Assembly: GCA_963969365.1 (NCBI GenBank)
Contig: OZ017754.1
Location: 620,001 to 684,000, forward strand
Reading direction: 5' to 3'
From: Asterochloris sp. CNOR1
Lineage: Eukaryota; Chlorophyta; Trebouxiophyceae; Trebouxiales; Trebouxiaceae
DNA: 64,000 nt
The notes under the pieces are model-generated. The model was not told the DNA's origin, ran no database searches, and saw only the letters and a list, made by a program, of their open reading frames with translations. Every line of letters begins with the position of its first letter. The stretch's first letter is position 1. Below are positions 43,613 through 55,600 of the stretch, in pieces. The translations under genes and the position numbers were made by a program.

Positions 43613-46600
43613 GGAAAGTGCAATCAAGCGCAGGGCTGCTGAGATCCTGCGTCAGCAGCGGCAGCTAGCAGAGGAGCTGCAGAGACTGCATGAGGAGGAG
43701 CAGCAGCTTTCGGAGGCATCTGCTGAGGAAGCAGCAACAGAGGACGCTGCAAAGCAGAGCGGTCCAACACAGCCTGCGGACTTCCAGGTACACTGAGAGG
43801 AGAGCAAGGCCCAAGCCTGCCATAGTTTGGCATTGCTGATGATGGGCTTCAGGCAGTCTCAATCGCTCTCATTCTCGCTACTGCTTGCTGTAGAAGCACC
43901 TGGGTCCTTGTGCTGCAGCTCAGCCGCTTGTGACTTTGCCCTTTGCAGCATTCAGCCTGGCCACCATCCCTGATCGAGGCACTTCTACAGGGAGGCTGCA
44001 GCTGTGGTCACGCAAGACCTCACGGTTGGCTGCCTGGCCCGCACTGCTGCGGTGGTTGCTTTCAAACTGCACCCTGTTGTGCTCTGCCACTGCAGGACGC
44101 CCCTGAGCATTATTCAGACCTCCCTGAGCCAGTGCGAGACCTGTTCAGGGAGGCCGGCAGGACAGCTGCAGGGCTGCAGGACAAGCAGGCCCCTGATGGT
44201 GACCCAGCCATTCCAGAGCCAATCAGAGCACTTTTCAGGGAGGCTGGTGTGGAGGGTGCAGTGCCGCTGGGGAAGGGGTGGGCTGCCCCGCAGGTGACGC
44301 CCTGCAGCCTCTGTGGTCCCAAGCTGAGGCAAAACCCTTATACAGAGCAGCTCTGTGCTGCCACTCCACATCACACCCTCATCAGGCAGGGCTGAGGGCC
44401 CCACATGGGCTCTACACACAGGCAAGTGGGCGACTCTGGCCAGTTGCAGCAAGCATTGCAACAGCCATTGCTGTACATCAACAGTTAAACAGGTACGGCA
44501 GGTGGCCTCAGGGACTGTCATCTCAAGTGCATCATTCACCGTGTACACCTGCAGGCTGCCAAGAAGGGCTGCTCTGTCAGGGAGCATATTTGATAAGTTG
44601 TTGTTGGCCGGCATCTGCAGGACCGATAAACCTGTCTGGGATCTACCCATTAAGGCACGTCTTCTCACCCCTATGCCTGCGGGCTGCAAGAAAGTGCTAC
44701 TGTGTCGAGGACCGTTACAGAACGTGCAGCATTCCCCCACTCACCTGCAGGCTGCAGAGCAGGGCTATTTTGGAGGGAGCGCCCTGGACAATCAGAAAAT
44801 GGACACCCTGGCAGATGCCTATAAGGAGCTCAGGGCTGCTAAGCGGGAGGCTACAAAAGCTGCCAAAGTTGCTGAAAAGGCTGCACAGGTCAGCAGAGCT
44901 GGGGCAAAGGGCAGCGCCGCTGAGCTGTGCATGTTGCTGGCTCTAGAGCCACAAGTGAGGTGAGGTCAACCAGGAGCTTGGGGTACACTTTACCACTGGG
45001 GAAATGACAAAGCGGCAGGGCAGTTGCAGGGCTGCTGAGCCTTGTGTCTGGCTGCTTGTCCGCAGCTACTGTCAGGGCTCTTGGCAGCCGCTCCCAAGAT
45101 GGTCAAACTTACGCACCCCACTGTAAACCTGCTCTGCAGGGGTGGGTTCTGGGCGATGTTGAGCCAAGCAAGGCAGCTCCAAAGCTGCAATGTGACAGAC
45201 GTTCTCTAGTACATGCTGCAGGCAAACGCTCAAGCATCAGCAGCTGAGAGTGACTCTGAAGCAGATGACGCTGTTGATGCGGACAGGTTCCTCCATGAAG
45301 AGCCTCAGGGGTTCCACGATGAGGAGTGGCTGCCTGGTGAGCGCAGGCTTGCGGGCGGCCGGGCAGCACTGGAATGCCTGCGTGAGGTTGCCACACACAT
45401 GTCAGCAAGCCTGACTTGTGCCACAATTTGTGTGGAGGGGACGCTGGCCTTTACAGCGCTTGTTTCTAGAAGCTGGGCAGGGGCTGCAGCCGGTGGCAGT
45501 ATGCTCTTGGGTGTGACCAGCACAAATCATGCTGCATAAATGGTCTCTAAATGTATGCATTTTGACTTGCTGAGTGACTGCCTGCTCTTCCTTGCCCTGC
45601 TGTCATAGGTCTGGCAATACAAAGTAGGCGGCTTCAGGTTGACGGGGGGTGACCCGCTTGTTTCCTTGCTGCAGGGGACGATGAGCCTATCGGCAAGACA
45701 GCTGAGCTGGAGGCATTCCTGAAGGTACAGGGAACAATGTCTTCCGGATGATCTTAGTGCTGACTTGCAAGGCTGCTTTGCCTGCTTCATCCACTGGAGG
45801 GCCTGCAGCATTAAGTGACAGCCAACCAGCAAAGCCAGCCAAGCGCTGGCTGACCTGCAGTGTTCTGGGAGGGGGAGGAGGGCACAGTCAAGCAGGCCAC
45901 TGCACAAGTCCAGCAAATATGAAGGTGCTAGATTGTACATGTGGGGCACCCTCCTGCCTCCTGAAAATTGGTGCCAGTCCTTTCCAGCACCTGCAGCTGC
46001 AGCATGGGCCTGACTGTGCCATCAAGCAGATGATGCCAGCCCCCTGCAGCACCTCCAGCTCTTGCTGAGTGCCAGAGTGATGTGCATGCTTCAGCAGACT
46101 CACAAGAGGGCCTGTGATGAGTCAAAGTGATGTGCAAGCTTCAGCAGATTCACCAAAATGGCCTGTGCTGAGTCAGGTTCTGCCTGTGGCTGCTGGTATT
46201 TGTGCATCATACCTGCGACAGGGGCTCTGCAGTGAGACCTTGGTTTACATGATCTTGCAGGAGCTGGAGAAGACTGGCATAGTGCCTGTAACAGAGGGCC
46301 AAGAGGAGCCTGAGGCAGAGGATCCTGAGGAGTTCAAGCGGCGCTGGGACCTGATCATCGCCCGCTATGAGGCGACTTTCCAGAAGAAGCAGGATCGCAA
46401 GGTGGGCTTTCCACAGGCTGGTACATGTTGATGGCAGTTATTAGCAAGTCCTGTGCACTTAGGAAATCCAGGACTGGAAGCGTGGAGCCTGACCAGCCAG
46501 CAAAGTCATGCCCGACTGCAACTGAGCGTCTTATGTCTAACAAAATCGTGCTTTACAATCCTGTGCTGCACATTCGCACTCTCCAGTGTGGCCTCCTGAT

Positions 46601-49600
46601 GGGCAATTTGCCAGCAAGGTTCCCTGCCTCTTGTACGCATTTGAGACAAGCACCACAAGCACTTGCCCAACCTTGAGTCAAATTATTGTGCAAATGCACT
46701 GAACCATGGCCTGCTGCGGTTGCAGATCACAACTGAACAGATCAGGGAGCTGGACAAGCAGACCAGCTGGGACATCAAGGATGAAACGCCTGTGGTGCCC
46801 TTTGAGAGGACAGAGGTCAGCCTGACAAAGCCACCTTAACCAACAGCTCACATTCCGCACGAACGTTCAGTCCCCGCACCCCCGCACCAGTTCATTCCTT
46901 GCACCGGGCTACCTTTGGCACAGCTGTATATGTGACCGCCATGCAGCCTCCGGCAGCTGATGCTGGAAGCAACTGGCTGACTTCTGCACACCAGGATGGT
47001 TCTAAGCCTTCCTCGAGGCAGTATGGGTGGCTGGGCTGCAAGCACCACGGCTGTCGTGCCTGCAGCCCGCCAGCACCCCGGGGGTGCAGCTTCTGCCTGA
47101 AGGACTGTCCTTGCTCCAGCACTTGTCCCTGAGCTTTGCAAGGGGTGGCATGTTGCTCTGCCGGCTACATCACCCTGGCAGCATCCTTGAAACTGCAGGC
47201 AGCATTCAAACAAGCTGCTGCAGTCTATGTCTCTCCTGTTGCCTCACACGCATCACTGCCTGTTGCTTTTCACACACATGACCCACTCCAGCAGCACTCA
47301 TGCAGGGGAGACACAAGGAGCTGCATCAGTACACGCAATACTACCCCTCACCCAGAAGGCTGCCCTGCAGGCCATTGCTGCCACAGCAGTGGCCCCAGAC
47401 ATGCACCAGGCATGCAACAGAAGGACACAGCGCCCCACCCTGCCTTGCTGCGCCAGAACGTTGTGCCTTGCCCTGCTGGCCATTTGCTGCACATAGCTGC
47501 CTCCTGGTGTCAGGCAACGCAGAGAATCTGCACTCCTACACCTTCTTGCTGCACAGTGCCCACACAGATGGATGCTTTCCTGCAGGCCACCCCCGCGCCA
47601 GCAGTGCCCCCAGATGTGCAGCGGGCCTATGACAAGATGACCCAGTGCTTGTACCTGCTGCGTCGTGCCCACATTGGCGGCAAGCTCTCCCAGCCCATCA
47701 AGGTGCTGGCCGGAGCAGATCTGCTGAACCAGGCCGGCGTCCACTTTGAGGACGCTGTTTACGAGACTCAGGGAGTGGCTCGCTGGCTCCGCTACTTTGA
47801 GGTATGGTCCAGTGCATGGCGCCTGCATTGGGCAGGGAGTATGGCGGGCTGGCAGCGTGAAGGGTGTCTTTAAGGCTGTAGCCATGGCTTGCAGGGGTCT
47901 GCTGAGGTGGGTGTGTTGTAGGAGGCAGTGCTCCATTGGACAAACAGCATGTGCTGCCCTGTTAATGAACCATCTATTCTTGTGTGTGGTCATGGCCTGA
48001 TGTGTTGCTGAAGCTCAGCTGAATGCACAGAAGTCTGGGCAGGCAGCATATGGGTGTGCTGCTGCACACATACCTTGTGGCAGTAGGCTTGAAGAACAGC
48101 TTTGCTGCTGTTGCTGCATCTGCCAGGCGTGTAGGCGGCCTGGTCAGCAGGGTCAATTTTTTAGCTGCCATAGGGACATTCAGGTGGTGCTGCCTGCAGG
48201 CACTGGAGGCTGCTGGTGCCTGGTCTGAGTGCCAACATATATGGACTGAGGTGACGACACACAGGTGGGCCATTTGGCTGCACAGCTGCTTTATCCCTCA
48301 GATACTGCAGGTCTGCCAGCTGCCGACGCCATGTGACGCCCAAGTGTGTGCAGTGTCACTGCCTGCAAGCAGGTAGTGCAGCTACACCTCTCCAGCACCT
48401 GATGGGCTCCGATCTGCTTCACACCAGAATGTGTGTTGTGCCGCACAGAACTGCTTGCTTACAAACCGGTCTGCCTGCTGCAAAGTGCCTGACAGGTTTG
48501 CACAGACAGAGGCTGGGCAGCCATGCCATGCTTGCAGCTGCTCTGCTGACCATTGAGCTATTATACCTGCAGCCTCATGCCTAGCTGAGATTTCAGTGTT
48601 CCTTGCAGACGCCGTTGCTTCATGCTTCAACAGCCAAGGAGTCCCAATCTTTGTGCAGGCCCATGCCCAGATGGAAGATCTATGTGGACTCATTTGTCAA
48701 CTTGCCCTACCCAGACTGGTTCTGGGACTACACCAGGCTCAACTCTTGCCCGGGGGAGTGGAACAAGGCAGGTGTGCTGCTTGTGCACACCTGTCTCACC
48801 TGCATTTCTACAGAGCTGTGACCTTCTGGAGTTTGAGACTGTCCCAGAGCACGAGCAGCCTGTAAAGTCGCTGGCCAACTGGAGCTCCTGCAGCTGCCAA
48901 GAATGGGCCTGGCCGTCAGCTGCTCCTCGATTGACTGGCAAAAGGACTTCTCCTGCAGATACCTTTGAGAGCTTGCTGCTGTGTGCACAACCGCTAACAT
49001 CAGCGCTGTTGCTCGTCATCAGTCTTCCTGACTCGTGCTGTGCACCGTCGGCCAACGAAACGACCAGCAGCAATGGCGCATCTCCATGAGCCGCCCCGAG
49101 CTTGTTGCTGTGCCCAACCTGCTGCCACGCACCCTGCCTGGACTCTCTGACAGGGCTGCTCAGCAGCCTCCAGTCACCTTCCCAAATGTGCTGCAGGCAA
49201 TGGCATGGGGCGCCCTGAGTTTGCCGCCGTGCACAAGCACCTGGAAGCAGACGCCCTGGCCCACCGGCAGAGGCCTGAGGTCGACTTGTTTGAAGACGAC
49301 CCCCTGGCGCATGGCCCACAAGGGGTCCCATGGGGCCTGCAGGCGCAGTGGGAGCGCGGGGAGAAGCTGAAGAGGATCTGCGAAGAGGAGCAGAAGGTCA
49401 GGTCAGCACACACGACGAGGGAGTCATCATGCAGTGTCACTTGTGGGGGAGGCCAGTAAGGAGAGGTAGGTCAGCTCGCTATGCCCTGTCTAGTCCAGCA
49501 TCACACAGTGTCAGTTGCACCAAGCCAAGTTGAAGGGCAGCAGATAGGAGAGGCACACAGCGTCCAGTGGCCCACCGTGTATGTCAGCTCAAGCACTTGT

Positions 49601-52178
49601 TTGTGAGGAGCAGCTCATGACACCCTGCCTGGCGTCCAAAGGTCCGTGGTTTGCCAGCGCATCGCAGTCATTGCTTGCTGCTGCTTGCACTTCTGGCTTG
49701 CCTCGTGCTGCATCTCGGCATGTCAGGAATACTTTGCAGCATTTTACAACCTGCCTCCGGCCACACTGTCTGGGACATTGGTCCCCAATTTGGTGCTGAT
49801 TTGCTGCTTGCTGCTGCTCGGCAGCAGGCTAGGACTGGATATGTTGCATAACGCAGCCCGGTGGAGTTAAAGTGCTTGATTCCATGACCAGTGCCTGGGC
49901 ACTCGCTTCTCATGTGTCTGCTGCCTCGGGCCTGGGAAGCAAACCAGCCGCAGCAGGCTTGGTATTTGGGGCGCTCAATCTCCTTTTGTGCTGGTATCAG
50001 GGCAGGCATCGCAGCCGCACCTGGCCGGAGATCGTTTCGCTGTTGAGCGCTTATCTTCCTTCTTCTGATGTTTCAGAAGCTTGACACGCAGGGAAAGCCG
50101 TGCTGGCGTGATTGCTTGCAGCTCTTACTTCATTTTTGTTGTGCTCCAGGCCTGGGAGGCAGAGCAGCCTGCGCTGGCTGAGGAGCTCAAGGCCTACCAG
50201 GCTGCTGCTGCAGCTGAGTGGGCGCACCAGCGGGGTTGGCCGCAGCAGGGGCCAGCAGAGCCTGGCACAGCCACAGACCCTACTGCTGCAGCTGGCAGGG
50301 ATGGGGCACCCGCAGGGCCATCTGAGGTTGAGCCAGCATCATATAGGGAACAGGCACAGGCAGCAGATGCGCAGGGTCAGGCCCAGGCTTCTGCTGCGCA
50401 AGCTGAAGCTCGGGCAGCAAGTGCTGAGGCAGAGGCGCAGGCTGCTGCTGTGCAGGCTGAGACATGGGCAGCCAATTTGGAGGCTGAGGCCCAGGCTGCT
50501 GCTGCCATGCCGCTGCGCCTATCGCTGTCTCAGAAGCTGTTTGGGGCCGAGCTAGGCGTCGGCGGCCCGCCGCTCAGTGCCAGGGAGGCCCCTCTGCTGC
50601 CGGTGCTGCGGCTGATGCAGTGCCAGGCCCTGCCGGTGTTTGACCACCTTCGGACATCTGATCTGCACGAAGCTGCGGTCCTGACTGCCGCCGCACAGCA
50701 AGGCCTGCCCCCACCAACAGACCCTGCTGACTGGCTGGAGGCTCAAGAGGCCGCCATGGCCGCTGAGCAGGCCGCCTGGGAGGCCCAGATCTCTGCTGCT
50801 GCTGGCAATGGCGGGGTGCTTGATGCTGCTGCTGGCGAACAGGCAGGCTGCGAGCGGGGCCCACAGCCGCCTGGGGACGCAGCAGCTGAGTCAGAGGCTG
50901 CCACTGCCGAGCAGATTCGGCAGGCTCTGGGACCCTCCCAGGAGACCCTGATGCCGCCAGACCTCACCGGTCTGTTTGGCTCAGGGCTGGAACCTGTCTG
51001 GGACCCCAACTGCGGGGCCTACATGGCTGCCCGCGTCAGCAGAGTCATCGGTGTCAGGCTTCCAGAGGCTACCAGCCGGCTGCTGAGTGACGCTGTGAGG
51101 GCCATGGGAACAGCGATTGAAGATAGTGCAGAGGCTGCAGGAGGTGAGGTAGACCAGTCTGATGAGGTGACCACAGGTGCTGTCCTGCTTGTCAGTGCCA
51201 AGATGTGGTGCTGGGTGGGGCTGTGAGCTGCTGCTGAATGCAATGTTTGGGCACAGCAGCAGAAGCTGTGGGAGGCCAGGAAGAGGCAAGTTGCACTGCG
51301 CCTGGAGCGGCAGCCCTGGGGTGGTGTCCTGTGTGTCGGCACCACAATGTGGTGCTGGGTGGGCTGTGCGATGCTGCTGAGCAGAGCGGTGCTGGGTGCA
51401 GCGCTGGTAGTGGAGCTGAGTCAACCTGCCAGGGCAGCCATGGATGCTGTCCTTTCTGCTGAAGCCATGTTGTGGTGCTGCCATGGCTGTGCGCTGCTGC
51501 TGGCAAGCCGCAGCCATGCAGGGAGCAGCTGCATGCAGACCAGCAGATTCGCAATCACATCAAACATCTAATAATCGAATGTGCACTGCAGGAGGTGGCC
51601 ACGGCAGCCCGCCTGGCTCGGCGGGCCAAGCAGACACTGCAACTTCAGGCGGTCAGGCTGCACCTGCTGCAAGTGAGGCAGGCGAGCCCCGGTGGTACGC
51701 CCCCGACACCCCTCCTGTCAAACCTGACTTCACGGCAGACGTCAGCAGCTTGCTGGAAACGTTTGACCACCTGGGCATGTTGAAGCCGGACGCCAGTAGC
51801 ATGCTGGGGTCCTTTGATCTGCTGGGCCAGTTTGGCGAGACCGGCGCCCCAGTGCAAGCGACCCAGCCAGAGCCACAGCAGACCGAGACACTGCCCCCTG
51901 ACACAGACGCAGCCCCAGGACCTCTGGACAGGCTTTTCATTCTTGGCAGAGCGGGGGACAATGACACCTGGCAGCAGTATCCGGCAGAGGAGGACTTAGG
52001 CATGGCATGGCGCAGCGGGCGCTGCCTGACTGTCGGCATGACTACCTTGTACCTGCTAGACCCCTACACGGGGCAGATTACTTTAGTGGAGTCAGTGTGG
52101 AGCAGCATGCAGGGGCACGTGAAGGGCATCCAGGATGTGCTGGACCTGTGGGCCCGCTGCGGCAAGATCAATCCGTGA
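43613..52178 (+). CDS. Large acidic, Ala-rich coiled-coil protein of unknown function (first exon unresolved)
   Basis: Exons I support: 43613-43787, 44096-44293, 44751-44888, 45222-45336, 45675-45724, 46261-46401, 46726-46815, 47568-47801, 48609-48771, 49197-49396, 50150-51143, 51592-52178; about 1,028 aa. Phases agree throughout, but an extra exon between 46815 and 47568 is possible, and the start codon lies upstream of 43613. The N-terminal helix is RQLAEELQRLHEEEQQLSEA. An internal duplication follows: LPEPVRDLFREAGR then IPEPIRALFREAGV. Then come acidic stretches, DVQRAYDKMTQCLYLLRRAH, YVDSFVNLPYPDWFWDY and a long coiled coil with Ala/Glu/Gln repeats (AQAEARAASAEAEAQAAAVQ). The C-terminal globular part includes SLLETFDHLGMLKPDASS and LYLLDPYTGQITLVESV. 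I recognise no family. Confidence 0.6.
44551..44720 (+). repeat. Three decayed copies of the exon start at 44751
   Basis: The real edge is acctgcag|gctgcagagcagggc. Related edges begin at 44555 (acctgcag|gctgccaagaagggc), 44621 (tctgcag|gaccgataaacc) and about 44682 (gcctgcg|ggctgcaagaaagtgc). Spacing is about 61-69 bases. Confidence 0.65.
46066..46175 (+). repeat. 52-bp tandem repeat, two copies plus a partial third
   Basis: 46066-46117 and 46118-46168 share agtgatgtgca-gcttcagcag and ggcctgtg-tgagt; the next unit starts at 46169 and then diverges. They lie in the intron before the exon at 46261. Confidence 0.8.
49061..49150 (+). repeat. Decayed copy of the exon start at 49197
   Basis: Cagcagcaatggcgcatctc ... 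gccgccccgagcttgttgct ... cgcaccctgcctgg parallels the real ctgcaggcaatggc, ggggcgccctgagtttgccg and gacgccctggcc. It looks like an exon, but its frame does not fit the exons on either side. Confidence 0.6.
51178..51500 (+). repeat. Three tandem copies of an intronic unit, about 130-160 bp
   Basis: The string tgtcct...gatgtggtgctgggtgggg ctgtgagctgctgctg begins at about 51180, 51327 and 51449 in diverged form, each with a tgtggtgctg core followed by gctgtg and gctgctg. All lie between the exons ending at 51143 and starting at 51592. Confidence 0.75.
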
Positions 52179-52604
52179 AACTTCAAGACAACCAGCATGA
52201 AAGGCATTTTTGCATGTTCCCTGTTTATGCAGCGCTCTGCAGGGGTGTCTGAAGGATGCTACTTCTCTGCAGCCGGAGCACGCTGCAGTCTGATCAAACT
52301 GCTGTAACTCGGAAGCCTAAGCGGTCCGGGGCCTTGATCTGTGGCTCATCGCTGTCAGCCTGAAAACAGGCGAGATCTTGGGTGCATGACTATCTGGGAT
52401 GGTCCAGTCAACTTCATCCAAAAAGGAAAAGGAGTGGCCTTCTCATTCATTGCAGGGCACTCACGCAGCGGGAACCTCACGGCACAGAGGGACCACAAGG
52501 TGGGGGGCGTGCAGTTGTTTGACCTATGCTGTTGCTCTATTGGATCCAGAGTTGTCGGAGCCCTGACCGTCATGTTCCTGGACTTCAGTCCCTTGCTGGA
52601 CACC
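52179..52604. other. Intergenic: 3' end of coiled-coil gene, promoter of F-box/LRR gene
   Basis: A TGTAA lies at 52303-52307. The frame of the next gene is open upstream of the chosen start, so an N-terminal extension from the ATG at 52386 cannot be excluded. Confidence 0.4.
52303..52307 (+). terminator. Candidate TGTAA polyadenylation signal
   Basis: It lies about 125 bases after the stop at 52178 of the coiled-coil protein gene. Confidence 0.5.
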
Positions 52605-55600
52605 ATGATGGCCCCACACCGACAGACCAAGAGGCCCGTCCATGCTCAGCGGCGCTCAAGCTTTGATCTGGGAGAGCTGCCAGAGCACCTGCAGGCGCTG
52701 GTGCTGGGTAGCCCACAGCTGGGCTTGGCTGAACTCTGTGCCGCGGCCTCAGCCAGCAAAGGCCTTCAGGCGCTTGTGCAGGTGGGTGGGCGCCATGTGG
52801 AGGGGCAGCAACAAACCCACAGGACGCAGGCGATTACAGTTGGTTATGCTCCGTCAGCGCAGCGCCATATCTGGGTGCCAACCAGCTGCGCCCTGCCTGC
52901 AGGAGCAGCTTGCTGTCAAGGCCTCAATCACAGAGAAGGACTTCCCCAAGCTTGTTCAGCTGCAGGTCAGTTTGCTTTCACTGCTTGGGCTGGTCTTCCA
53001 GCGTGCACCCAGAATAGGACGAGTCCCTGCGGCCAAGGCCACTGCTCCTGTTGCGCAGCTGCTGTGCTAGTATCTGCCTGCGCAGCTTGTTTCCTCTAGT
53101 GCAAACGCTGGAGGCCAGGCCGCCGTATGCATGAGCATCCTCCTGGAGAGCTTGGTCTCCCCTTGGATGCAGGCCTGGCTGCTGAGAAGCAGCATCAGCC
53201 GAGTCCCCATTGTCAACCTCAGTCCGGTGCTGGGCAGGCTGCACAGCTACCTGGGAATCGCTCTTAACAGCGCTGGTGAGTCAATGCTGCTGCCAGCAGC
53301 AAGATCTGCCAGCTGTCACTGCTGGCTTTAATGGCTTACAGATGCCAGTGCTGACTGGAGCCAGGAAGGGCATGCTGTAATGTCCAGGAGGCAATCAGTA
53401 AATTGGTGTGGATGCGTGGACACTCATGTCATCACCGTGTAAGTTCATCAGGTGCACAATGTTTTCGAGCAAGTGATAATTGCAGTACAAAGCTGAGGCG
53501 AGAATCGGGCCACCTGTCGGAGACACCAACATCGCAGGCTGGTATTTGACCTGGGGTCCACCGAACCCAGTTGACTTCACTGCTACAGCATGGCAACATG
53601 CTCACAAGCAGCAGGAACAGGCTCAGGCGCCTGACAAGCAGTCGGGGCTCCCACACCCACCGCCGCTTCCACACCCACTGACTCCCACGCTAGAGGAAAG
53701 CATCCTGACCTGTGCCCCTGCTGCCTGCAGGCAAGCAGATGCATGCAGTCAGGCGCGTGTCCTTGTGCCTGCCCAACAGCTGCGTGCAGCAGCGGGCGAC
53801 CCTGCAGCATGAGCACAACTTCCAGGCAGTCGAGACCAGCGATGGGGAGGCCAGGTCCTGGCTGCAGGGAGACTCAGACCCTCCAGAGCTGCCGGTAGCC
53901 CTCGAGGATGTGCAGGTGTGAGGCTGCTGACTTGCTCAAGCTGCTGCCATGGCCTGTGGCTGTTGGGGTTCAAAGCTGTGAAAGTCCCCAGGGTGAGGTG
54001 TGCTCTGCCCAAGACCCTGAGTGCCTGCCGTCGAGAGTGCCTTCTGGCTGAGCAGAGTGCGTCCTACTGAAAGGGAGCACAGTCTGAAGACAAGCCCTAT
54101 TGGCGATGGCTTGCCTGGGCATTGGCTGCCATGCTGCCTAGCTGCTGAGCAGCGACAGTGGTGGTGCAGGTGCCCCAGGCAGGCAATGGTGGTCTGGGAC
54201 AGGTTGTCATGGCAGCAGGGCACGACCTGGAGTGCCTGGAGCTGAGGAATGTACCTACCAGGTGTGTGTTTGATCCTTGGGTTATCCATGGAAGGTAGCC
54301 GTGTGTGTACCTCATCAGCAGCAGTACGTCTGAGCGCAGCTCCTCATCCCGCGCACATGTCTTGGCGAGTGCTACTGTTCCGCAAGCATGTCATCATGTG
54401 TACCCCTCATCCCGCGATGTCCTGGCCATCCTGCACTGTCTCGGCTCACGTCTTGGCCAGCGGTGCTGTCCTGCAAGCATGTGGCCTTGGTAGCAGTGTG
54501 CACGGGCAACCTTGAACAGCTGTCTGGTGTCATGATTTGCCAAGCCCTAACCTGCTGCCCTGCACCGACTGTATACCCTGCCCCTGCTGCAGCTGGGTAG
54601 GCCTTGACCTGCAGACCTGGCAGCTGCTGGCCATCCACTGCCCCAACCTGAAGCAGCTGACCATCGGCTTTGAGGGGGGGGAGGAGAGTGTGTATGACAG
54701 CGCAAGCTTCTACTCCTCCCAGCTGACTGACCTGTCTCTCCAGATTGTGGCGCAGTGCTGCCCAAAGCTCAGGTGGGCAGCCCGGCAGCTGCCGGTGCAT
54801 ACGTCCAAGGAAGGATCTGCACTGTTGTAATATGAGCTGCATCAGAGGGGAGCCACAGCAGCCTGCCTGGCTCAGGTTGGGCGCAGGCAAGTCCATGCAA
54901 GCTGCTTGTCATTGACTTGAATGATAGAATGTTTGCTTGCATGTGCAGGTGTTCTAATGATGTGTGCAGCTTGTGCCTCCAATAATCTGTGTGTGACTCC
55001 AGTAAACCTCTGCTGCTGCAGCAAATTGGAGTTGCTTCGCTGCGATCGTGTGGGGGACCAGGGGCTGATGGCTGTGGCCAGGCACTGCCGCTGGATGACC
55101 TCTCTCAAGCTGCACAACTGCCCCCAGGTAGGCGCCGGCTGGGCATGTTGTTGTGTGAGTGACTGCTTGCTGCCTCTTATGACAAGTCAGGGTGCTAGCT
55201 GCCACAATGCTCTGCAACACTGATGTTATCTGCCATGATGCTCTTTAACACTGATGTTATGCGCTGCTGAGGTATCTGGCAGGACACTGTGGTGTGCCTG
55301 CGCTGCATATCTCTGAGCGGGCCATTGTGCTGCTGGCTGAGAAGTGCACCAGCCTGGAGCACCTCGACATTGTGGCTGCCAGCCAGGATGCCGCAGCAGA
55401 CCTACTGGCCTGGCCCCAGGTGAGGCTGCATCAGAAAACTTTGCTGTCCATACAGGGTCTTCAAACAGCTAGAATACAACATTCTGCCACTGGCAAATGC
55501 TGAAGCAGCCAGCATCCCCAGTACTTAGTGGCTGTGGTCTTTCGCAGCCTTGCTTTAACACGGGAAGGGAGTTCTGAGCACCTGTGTGTCATTGAGCAGG

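Noticed and set aside
52386-52604. N-terminal extension of the F-box/LRR protein from an upstream ATG
   Set aside because: The frame is open, but the added residues show no conserved feature. The ATG at 52605 directly precedes the basic lead-in to the F-box; kept as an alternative only.
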